In this document: positions 16,577 to 23,556 of the stretch, in pieces | How the letters are laid out: each line of letters opens with the position of its first letter | Position numbering within the stretch: the stretch's first letter is position 1 | NCBI GenBank assembly: GCA_037145635.1 | Contig: JBBCXB010000001.1 | Coordinates: 992,001 to 1,056,000, forward strand | Source of the DNA: JAATFS01 sp037145635 | GTDB taxonomy: Bacteria > Pseudomonadota > Gammaproteobacteria > Xanthomonadales > Xanthomonadaceae | Length of the DNA stretch: 64,000 bases | Direction of reading: 5' to 3' | The notes under the pieces: model-generated | The model's input: only the letters and a program-made list of their open reading frames with translations | The model's database searches: none | What the model was told of the DNA's origin: nothing | Position numbers and translations under genes: made by a program

Positions 16577-17701
16577 TCAACGACGCGCCTTGCCGAATGC
16601 CTCGCGGAAACGCAGCATCTCGGCCTCGGTGCCGACGGTGACGCGCACGCGGCGCGGCCAGATCGGCCAGCTGCGACCCACCAGCACGCCCTGTTGCGCC
16701 ATCGCCGCGGCGAACGCCTGGCCGTCGCGCTTGACGTCGACCATGAAGCAGTTCGACTGCGAGGGCAGGCAGGCGTAGCCCTTGGACTTGAGCCAGGCGA
16801 CGGTGGCCTCGCGGATGCGCGCGTTCTCCGCGCGCCGCGCCGGCACCAGCTGCGGATCGCGCAGGCTGGCGATCGCCGCGGCCATCGCCGGCACCGGCAG
16901 CGGGTTCCCGCCCAGGCTGGCCAGCCGCGACAGCAGCCCCGGCGCGGCCGCGGCCACGCCCAGGCGCAGGCCGGCCATGCCGTAGAGCTTGGAGAAGGTG
17001 CGCAGCACGATCAGGTCCTGGCGCTCGCGTACCAGGTCGATCACCGATGCCGCGTCGCTGTAGTGGATGTAGGCCTCGTCCACCAGCAGGATCGCGCCGG
17101 CCGGCTTGTGCGCCAGCAGCCACTCGATGTCCGCGCGCGGGGTGACCGAGCCGGTGGGGTTGTTGGGATTGCACAGGTAGATCAGCCCGGTGCCGGGGTC
17201 GGCACGGGCCATCGCCTGGACGTCGTGGGCGCCGTCGGCGCGCAGCGGCACCCGGCGCACCGGCGCACCGCGGCCGGCGGCGACGTCGGCCACGGCCTCG
17301 AACGTGGGGTCGGCGACGACCACGCCGGCGCGTGCGGAGGTGAACAGCACCGCGGCGCGGTTGAGCGGGTCGCTGGAACCGGGATACAGCGCCAGGTGCT
17401 CGGCCGGCAGGCGCTCGCTGCCGGCCAGCAGCTGGGTCAGGTCGCCCGCCATCTCGAACAGGTAGCGCCCGGCGCGCGGCAGCACGCTGCGCGCGGCGTC
17501 CAGCGCGACCGGCGCGGGCCCGAGCGGGCATTCGTTGAAGTTGAGGTAGACCGTGCCGGTGGCCGCGGGGACCTCGGACGCCGCCGGGACGGCGGCACGC
17601 CGGCGCGCGGCGTCGGCGGCGGGCGCCAGGCCCAGGGCGGAGACCGCCATGCCCGAGGTGGCAAGGCTCAGGAAGGAACGACGCGAGACGGGCAACGGCA
17701 C
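16577..17701 (-). CDS. Tat-exported HisC-like PLP aminotransferase
   Basis: 374 residues from a GTG at 17701, chosen because GGAG lies seven bases before it and it places a twin-arginine signal at the very N terminus (SRRSFLSLATSGMAVSALGL, then APAADA). The rest is a fold type I aminotransferase of the histidinol-phosphate type: NFNECPLGP at the start of the domain, CNPNNPTGS, VDEAYIHYSD, and the PLP lysine in TFSKLYGMAGLRLG, with an Arg near the end (RVRVTVGTEAEMLRF). Cytosolic HisC has no signal peptide, so a periplasmic role on some amino acid or peptide is inferred; the substrate is unknown. It is divergent from ligA and convergent with zipA. Confidence 0.85.
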   Translation of the reverse strand: MPLPVSRRSFLSLATSGMAVSALGLAPAADAARRRAAVPAASEVPAATGTVYLNFNECPLGPAPVALDAARSVLPRAGRYLFEMAGDLTQLLAGSERLPAEHLALYPGSSDPLNRAAVLFTSARAGVVVADPTFEAVADVAAGRGAPVRRVPLRADGAHDVQAMARADPGTGLIYLCNPNNPTGSVTPRADIEWLLAHKPAGAILLVDEAYIHYSDAASVIDLVRERQDLIVLRTFSKLYGMAGLRLGVAAAAPGLLSRLASLGGNPLPVPAMAAAIASLRDPQLVPARRAENARIREATVAWLKSKGYACLPSQSNCFMVDVKRDGQAFAAAMAQQGVLVGRSWPIWPRRVRVTVGTEAEMLRFREAFGKARR

Positions 17702-17834
17702 GGGCAACTCCGGCGCAGGCGAGCGGGGACGGGCCTGCACGCTAGCGTCCGGCGCGACGGCCGGCAAGCGCCAGGCATGTCGCCTTCGCGCGGGCGCCGC
17801 TAAAATCACCGCCCCGCCGCAAGACCGCACGCCG

Positions 17835-20336
17835 ATGACCGCCAGCCCGGATCCCGTAAAGCGCATCGACGCGCTGCGCCGCCGCATCGACGACGCCAGC
17901 TACCGCTACCACGTGCTGGACGAGCCGCAGATCCCGGATGCCGACTACGACCGCCTGATGCGCGAGCTGGAAGCGCTGGAGGCGGCGCACCCGGCGCTGG
18001 CCACGGCCGACTCGCCGACCCAGCGCGTCGGCCATGCGGCGTCGTCGAAGTTCGACGAGGTGCGGCACGCACTGCCGATGCTGTCGCTGGGCAACGCCTT
18101 CAGCGACGAGGAAGTGGCCGAGTTCGTGCGCCGCATCGACGAGCGGCTCGAGCGCCCGGCGCCGGCGTTCTCCGCCGAGCCCAAGCTCGACGGCCTGGCG
18201 ATCAGCCTGCGCTACGAGGACGGCGCGTTCGTGCAGGGCGCCACCCGCGGCGATGGCGCCACCGGCGAGGACGTCAGTGCCAACCTGCGCACGGTCAAGG
18301 CGATCCCGCTGCGCCTGCGCGGCCAGGGCTGGCCGCGGGTGCTGGAGGTGCGCGGCGAGGTGTACATGCCGCGCGCCGCCTTCGAGGCCTACAACGCGCA
18401 GATGCGCCTGCACGGCGGCAAGGTGCTGGCCAACCCGCGCAACGGCGCGGCCGGCTCGCTGCGCCAGCTGGACCCGCGCATCACCGCCCAGCGCCCGCTG
18501 AGCTTCTTCGCCTACGGGGTGGGCGAGGTCGGCGGCGGCACGCTGCCGGACACCCACTCGGCGATCCTGGCGCAGCTGCGCGAATGGGGTTTCCCGGTCA
18601 GCGCGCTGGTGGAGGTGGTAAGGGGCGGCGAGGGATTGCTGGACTACTACCGGCGCATCGGCGCGGCGCGCGACACCCTGGCCTTCGACATCGACGGCGT
18701 GGTCTACAAGCTCGACGACCTGGCCGGCCAGCGCGAGATGGGGTTCGTCTCGCGCGCGCCGCGCTGGGCGATCGCGCACAAGTTCCCGGCGCAGGAGCAG
18801 TCCACCACGCTGGAGGCGATCGAGATCCAGATCGGCCGCACCGGCGCCGCCACCCCGGTGGCCCGGCTGCGGCCGGTGCACGTGGCCGGGGTGATCGTCA
18901 CCAACGCCACGCTGCACAACGCCGACCAGATCGCGCGGCTGGACGTGCGCGTGGGCGACACCGTGATCGTGCGCCGCGCCGGTGACGTGATTCCCGAGGT
19001 GGTCAGCGTGGTCGCCGGGCAGCGACCGTCCGGCACCGAACCGTGGGCCATGCCCACGCAGTGCCCGGTCTGCGGCTCGGAGATCGTGCGCGAGGAGGGC
19101 GAGGCGGTGTGGCGCTGCTCGGGCGAGCTGGCGTGCCCGGCGCAGCGCAAGGAGGCCATCCGCCACTTCGTCTCGCGCCGCGCGATGGACGTGGACGGGC
19201 TCGGCGAGAAATTCGTCGAGGTGCTGGTGGACAGCGGCGTGGTCCAGGGCGTGGCCGACCTCTACCGCCTCACCCTGGACCAGCTGCTGCAGCTGCGCCT
19301 GGTCAGCGCGGCCGAGACCCCGCACGGCTTCCTGCGCGACGCGCGCGAGCACCTGGCGAGCGCAGCGTATGCGCGGCTGGAGCGCACCCTGGCCGGCCTC
19401 GGCGTGAACCCGGCCGACGCCGCTGCCGCCCCCGCGGGCTGGCAGGCCGACCTGCTGCGCGCGGGCCTGCCCGACTTCGACTGGAACCGCAGGAAGATCG
19501 CCACCAAGTGGGCCGAGAACCTGGTGGAGGCGATCGAGCGCTCGCGCGACACCACGCTGGAGCGCTTCCTGTTCGCGCTCGGCATCGAGCATGTCGGCGA
19601 GAGCACGGCCAAGGCGCTGGCGGCGTGGTTCGGCGACCTGGAGCTGATCCGGCGCATGCCGTGGCCGCTGTTCAAGCGCGTGCCCGACATCGGCGGCGAG
19701 GTGGCGCGCTCGCTCGGGCACTTCCTCGACCAGCCCGGCAACCAGCAGGCGATCGACGACCTGCTCGCGCGCGGCGTGCGCATCGGCGACACGCATGCGC
19801 CGTCGCCGCGGCTGGGCGGCGAACTCAGCCTGGCCGCGCTGCTGGTGGACCTTGAGATCCCCAGGCTCACCCGGCTGCGGGCCGACCAGCTGGCCGCGGC
19901 GTTGCCGTCGGCGCAGGCGATCCTCGACGCGGACGTGCCGGGGTACGCCGCCGCCGGGCTGCCGGCCGAGGCCGCCCAATCGCTGGCGAACTGGCTGGAG
20001 GACGCCGCGCAGGCCGCGCTGTTTGCTGCCAGCGGGGAGATGCTGCAGCGCCTGCTCGCGCGGCTGCCGGCCGTCGACAGCGTCGCCGCCGGCCCGCTCG
20101 ACGGCCAGACCGTGGTGCTGACCGGCACCCTGGCCGGCCTGAGCCGCGAGCAGGCCAAGGACAGGCTGGAGGCGCTGGGCGCCAAGGTCGCCGGCAGCGT
20201 GTCCAAGAAGACCGCGTTCGTGGTCGCCGGCGAGGCCGCCGGCTCCAAGCTGGACAAGGCGCAGGCGCTGGGCGTCGAGGTCTGGGACGAGGCGCGGCTG
20301 CTGGCCTTCCTGGCCGCGCACGAGGCCGGCGCGTGA
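17835..20336 (+). CDS. ligA: NAD-dependent DNA ligase
   Basis: 833 residues, the long form seen in xanthomonads (E. coli 671). The adenylated lysine is Lys117 in AEPKLDGLAI; then come the OB fold, a four-Cys zinc motif (CPVCGSE ... CSGELACPAQR), helix-hairpin-helix repeats with an insertion of ~100 residues relative to E. coli, and a C-terminal BRCT domain (GQTVVLTGTLAGLSREQAKD). It seals nicks during replication and repair. A -10-like TAAAAT at 17801-17806 gives a short leader. The stop overlaps epmA (GTGA). Confidence 0.97.
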   Translation: MTASPDPVKRIDALRRRIDDASYRYHVLDEPQIPDADYDRLMRELEALEAAHPALATADSPTQRVGHAASSKFDEVRHALPMLSLGNAFSDEEVAEFVRRIDERLERPAPAFSAEPKLDGLAISLRYEDGAFVQGATRGDGATGEDVSANLRTVKAIPLRLRGQGWPRVLEVRGEVYMPRAAFEAYNAQMRLHGGKVLANPRNGAAGSLRQLDPRITAQRPLSFFAYGVGEVGGGTLPDTHSAILAQLREWGFPVSALVEVVRGGEGLLDYYRRIGAARDTLAFDIDGVVYKLDDLAGQREMGFVSRAPRWAIAHKFPAQEQSTTLEAIEIQIGRTGAATPVARLRPVHVAGVIVTNATLHNADQIARLDVRVGDTVIVRRAGDVIPEVVSVVAGQRPSGTEPWAMPTQCPVCGSEIVREEGEAVWRCSGELACPAQRKEAIRHFVSRRAMDVDGLGEKFVEVLVDSGVVQGVADLYRLTLDQLLQLRLVSAAETPHGFLRDAREHLASAAYARLERTLAGLGVNPADAAAAPAGWQADLLRAGLPDFDWNRRKIATKWAENLVEAIERSRDTTLERFLFALGIEHVGESTAKALAAWFGDLELIRRMPWPLFKRVPDIGGEVARSLGHFLDQPGNQQAIDDLLARGVRIGDTHAPSPRLGGELSLAALLVDLEIPRLTRLRADQLAAALPSAQAILDADVPGYAAAGLPAEAAQSLANWLEDAAQAALFAASGEMLQRLLARLPAVDSVAAGPLDGQTVVLTGTLAGLSREQAKDRLEALGAKVAGSVSKKTAFVVAGEAAGSKLDKAQALGVEVWDEARLLAFLAAHEAGA

Positions 20337-21295
20337 GCACCGGATCGGTGGACCTGCCGATGCTGCGCCTGCGCGCGCGGCTCAACGCCCTGGTGCGCGG
20401 CTTCTTCGCCGAACGCGACGTGCTCGAGGTGGAGACGCCGGTGATGTCGGCGGCCGGCAACACCGAGCCCAACATCGAGAGCTTCCAGGCCCGCTTCACC
20501 GGCCATGTCGACGCCGGCGCGCCGACGCGCTGGCTGCGCACCTCGCCGGAGTACCCGCTGAAGCGGCTGCTGGCGGCCGGGGTGGGGGACTGCTACGAGC
20601 TCGGGCGGGTGTTCCGCAACGGCGAGGCCGGCGGCCGCCACAACCCCGAGTTCACCATGCTCGAGTGGTACCGGCTGGGCTGGGACCATCGCCGCCTGGC
20701 CGAAGAGACCGTCGAGCTGGTGCGGCAGGCGCTGGCGCTGGTGGAGCGCAGCGTGGAGGTGGTGGCGGTGGACTACCGGCAGCTGTTCCGGCAGGCGCTG
20801 CACCTGGATCCGTTCACGGCGCCGCCGGAGGCGCTGCGCGCGCCGCTGGCCGACGTGGCGATCGACCCGGCCGGGCTGGAGCGCGACGACTGGCTGGACC
20901 TGCTGATGACCCATCGGCTGCAGCCCGGCTTCCCCGCCGACCGCCTCACCGTGGTGCACGACTGGCCGGCCAGCCAGTGCGCGCTGGCGCGCATCCGTCA
21001 CGACGACCCGCCGGTGGCCGAACGCTTCGAGCTGTACCTGGGCGGCTACGAGGTTGCCAACGGCTACCACGAGCTCAACGACGCCGCCGAGCAGCGCCGG
21101 CGCTTCGAGCGCGACCGGCGCGTGCGCGCGGCGCGCGGCCTGCCGCTGCCGCCGCTGGACGAGCGCCTGCTGCACGCCCTGCCGGCGCTGCCGGACTGCG
21201 CCGGGGTGGCGGTGGGCGTGGACCGGCTGCTGATGGCGATGCGCGGCACCGGGCGCATCGCCGACGTGCTCGCGTTCGACTTCGCCCACGCCTGA
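20333..21295 (+). CDS. epmA: EF-P--(R)-beta-lysine ligase
   Basis: 320 residues from the GTG overlapping the ligA stop. It is a class II lysyl-tRNA-synthetase-like protein lacking the anticodon domain: FFAERDVLEVETPVMSAAGN, RTSPEYPLKRLLAAG, FRNGEAGGRHNPEFTMLEWY, and GVAVGVDRLLMAMRG. It attaches beta-lysine to elongation factor P, which helps the ribosome pass polyproline stretches. The length and the lack of an OB domain separate it from LysS. Confidence 0.93.
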   Translation: MSTGSVDLPMLRLRARLNALVRGFFAERDVLEVETPVMSAAGNTEPNIESFQARFTGHVDAGAPTRWLRTSPEYPLKRLLAAGVGDCYELGRVFRNGEAGGRHNPEFTMLEWYRLGWDHRRLAEETVELVRQALALVERSVEVVAVDYRQLFRQALHLDPFTAPPEALRAPLADVAIDPAGLERDDWLDLLMTHRLQPGFPADRLTVVHDWPASQCALARIRHDDPPVAERFELYLGGYEVANGYHELNDAAEQRRRFERDRRVRAARGLPLPPLDERLLHALPALPDCAGVAVGVDRLLMAMRGTGRIADVLAFDFAHA

Positions 21296-21330
21296 GCCGC
21301 GCTGTCATGGTTTCCGTATTGATTTCTTCA

Positions 21331-21353
21331 CGTCGATGATGGTTCTATCGACG
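21331..21353 (+). promoter_or_regulatory. inverted repeat upstream of the DUF3011 gene
   Basis: CGTCGAT (21331-21337) and ATCGACG (21347-21353), a perfect 7-base inverted repeat with a nine-base spacer, inside a 111-base gap of lower GC. It may be an operator or a transcript-end hairpin for epmA. Confidence 0.35.
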
Positions 21354-21406
21354 CGCTTCCAGTGAACGGCAGCCTCGTTCATCGTTCAGTCCAGGGGAAT
21401 CGCGGA

Positions 21407-22090
21407 ATGAAGTGGCGTCTCGGCATGTGCGGGTTGTGGTGGCTGCCGCTGGCGACGATGGCGAACGCGCAGGAGCGCGAGCTGCCCAGCGTGGTGCGCT
21501 GCGAATCGCGCGACATGGCGCGGGTGCACTGCTCGATGAACACCGACAACGGCGTGCAGCTGGTGCGCCAGCTGTCGGAGAACACCTGCATCCGCGGCAG
21601 CGAGTGGGACGCCGATACCCGCGGGGTCTGGGTGGCCTTCGGCTGCCGCGCCGAGTTCGCACCGACCCGGCTGAGCGCCACCCCGCAGATGCGCCGCGTG
21701 GTGCGCTGCGAATCGGACGGCCGTACCAACAGCTGCCCGGTGATCCTGCGCGGGGCACCGGTGCGGCTGTCGCGCCAGCTGTCGGCGTGGCCGTGCAAGG
21801 AAGGCCGCAGCTGGGGCGTGCGCCGCAACGAGATCTGGGTGTCGCGCGGTTGCGACGGCGAGTTCGAGGTGGGCGCCGAGGACGGCTCCGGGTTCGTCGA
21901 CCTGCCGCGCATGATCACCTGCGAATCCAAGAGCCGTTCGCGCCGCATGTGCGGGGTCACCATCGAGCGGGGCGCGCGCATCGGCCGCCAGTTGTCCGGC
22001 ACCCCCTGCGTGGAAGGCCAGAACTGGGGCTGGAGCCGCGACGGCGTCTGGGTGAACGACGGCTGCCGTGCGCAGTTCGTGGTGAACTGA
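21407..22090 (+). CDS. secreted DUF3011 domain protein
   Basis: 227 residues with a signal peptide (KWRLGMCGLWWLPLATMANA). The mature protein has three repeats of about 65 residues, each beginning RCESxxxxxxxC (VVRCESRDMARVHC, VVRCESDGRTNSC, MITCESKSRSRRMC) and carrying RQLSxxxCxxGxxWG and a closing W-x-x-x-GCxxEF strand. This is the DUF3011 pattern, a family of periplasmic or outer-surface proteins of unknown function. Each repeat keeps four cysteines, likely as two disulfides. Confidence 0.85.
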   Translation: MKWRLGMCGLWWLPLATMANAQERELPSVVRCESRDMARVHCSMNTDNGVQLVRQLSENTCIRGSEWDADTRGVWVAFGCRAEFAPTRLSATPQMRRVVRCESDGRTNSCPVILRGAPVRLSRQLSAWPCKEGRSWGVRRNEIWVSRGCDGEFEVGAEDGSGFVDLPRMITCESKSRSRRMCGVTIERGARIGRQLSGTPCVEGQNWGWSRDGVWVNDGCRAQFVVN

Positions 22091-22160
22091 GCGACGACGA
22101 AGCCGGCGCTGCCGCCGGCACGGCGCCGGATGCCGGGCTGCCGTCCGCGCCGGGGCGCCT

Positions 22161-22173
22161 TACAATGGGCGCA
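22161..22173 (+). promoter_or_regulatory. candidate promoter of mtnA giving a leaderless mRNA
   Basis: TACAAT at 22161-22166 is a strong -10 element. Counting the usual spacing, transcription would start at the A of the mtnA ATG (22173). No ribosome-binding site is seen. No clear -35 is present. Confidence 0.5.
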
Positions 22174-23240
22174 TGACGACCGACACCGCTATCGATTACG
22201 CCCGCTACGACCATATCCGCCCGATCCTGTGGACCGGCGACGCGCTGGAGCTGCTGGACCAGCGCAAGCTGCCGTTCGTGGTGGAGCACGTGCAATGCCG
22301 CACCAGCGACGAGGTCGCGCATGCGATCCATACGCTGGCGGTGCGCGGCGCGCCGGCGATCGGCATCGCCGCGGCCTGGGGCATGGTGCTCGGCGCGCAG
22401 GCGATCGAGGCGGCCGACGGCGCCGAGGCGCTGCAGAAGCTGGAGCCGGCGCTGCAGCGGCTCAACGCCGCGCGCCCGACCGCGGTGAACCTGGCGTGGG
22501 CGCTGGCGCGCATGCGCCGGGCGCTGGCCGCGGCCGGGGACGACTGGCGCCCGCGGCTGGAGGCCGAGGCGCAGGCGATCGCCGACGAGGACCTGGCCGC
22601 CAACCGCCACATGGGCGCGCTCGGCGCCGGGCTGATCTCGGCCGGCAGCGGCGTGCTCACCCACTGCAACACCGGCTCGCTGGCCACCGCCGGCTTCGGC
22701 ACCGCGCTGGGCGTGATCCGCGCCGGCATGGCCCAGCACCGCATCGCGCGGGTGTACGCCGGCGAGACCCGGCCGTGGCTGCAGGGCGCACGCCTGACCG
22801 TGTGGGAGCTGCAGCAGGACGGCATCGACGCCACCCTGATCGCGGACTCGGCCGCCTCGCACCTGATGAAGTCCGGCGCGGTGCAGTGGGTGATCGTCGG
22901 CGCCGACCGCATCTGCGCCAACGGCGACACCGCCAACAAGATCGGCACCTATCAGCTGGCGATCGCCGCGCGCCACCACGGCGTGCGCGTCATGGTGGTC
23001 GCGCCGTCCTCGACCGTGGACATGGACACCGCCGACGGCGAGCAGATCGAGATCGAGCAGCGCGACCCGGGCGAGCTGTTCGGCGTGGGCGGGGTGCGCA
23101 CGGTGGCCGACGGCATCGCCGCCTGGAACCCGGTGTTCGACGTGACCCCGGCCGAGCTGATCGATGCCATCGTGACCGAGCGCGGCGTCATCCAGCGCCC
23201 GGACCAGGCCGCCATGCAGGCCGCGTTCGCCGCGGCCTAG
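22173..23240 (+). CDS. mtnA: S-methyl-5-thioribose-1-phosphate isomerase
   Basis: 355 residues. Family marks: VRGAPAIGIAAAWGM, LTHCNTGSLATAGFGTALGV, the conserved Cys and ETRPWLQGARLTVWEL, and VGADRICANGDTANKIGTYQ with the catalytic Asp. The enzyme converts methylthioribose-1-phosphate to methylthioribulose-1-phosphate in the methionine salvage pathway. No other mtn gene is nearby. Confidence 0.96.
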   Translation: MTTDTAIDYARYDHIRPILWTGDALELLDQRKLPFVVEHVQCRTSDEVAHAIHTLAVRGAPAIGIAAAWGMVLGAQAIEAADGAEALQKLEPALQRLNAARPTAVNLAWALARMRRALAAAGDDWRPRLEAEAQAIADEDLAANRHMGALGAGLISAGSGVLTHCNTGSLATAGFGTALGVIRAGMAQHRIARVYAGETRPWLQGARLTVWELQQDGIDATLIADSAASHLMKSGAVQWVIVGADRICANGDTANKIGTYQLAIAARHHGVRVMVVAPSSTVDMDTADGEQIEIEQRDPGELFGVGGVRTVADGIAAWNPVFDVTPAELIDAIVTERGVIQRPDQAAMQAAFAAA

Positions 23241-23556
23241 CCGCTTCCGCGGCGGACCGCCCGGGTCCGCCCTGCCGGCCGGCGCCGCCGCCGCGGTTCC
23301 CGCGCCGCGCCGCGCCTGCCGCGGCCGCGTGGCATGCCACGCGCCGCGCCGCCCATCCCCATTCCCGATTCCCCACTCCCGATTCCCCGCCATAAGTGCT
23401 TGTTTCTGGCTGGCAAACCGGCGGCATCGGGCCGTCCCTTCGTGGTAGAATCCCGCGATTGATTTAAACGGTGGATCGCGTGGGTGGGCGCCTTGCCGCG
23501 CGCCGCGTCCCAGGGCACCGGCCCGACCCGCCGCCACACCAGACTACGGAACCCGA
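23241..23556 (+). promoter_or_regulatory. mtnA-gyrA intergenic region: palindrome, heptad repeat, gyrA promoter
   Basis: 316 bases without a gene. It holds a perfect 18-base palindrome CGCGTGGCATGCCACGCG (23326-23343), five C-rich heptads (CATCCCC, ATTCCCG, ATTCCCC, ACTCCCG, ATTCCCC; 23354-23388), and a -10-like TAGAAT (23446-23451) that probably serves gyrA, giving a leader of about 100 bases. Confidence 0.45.
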
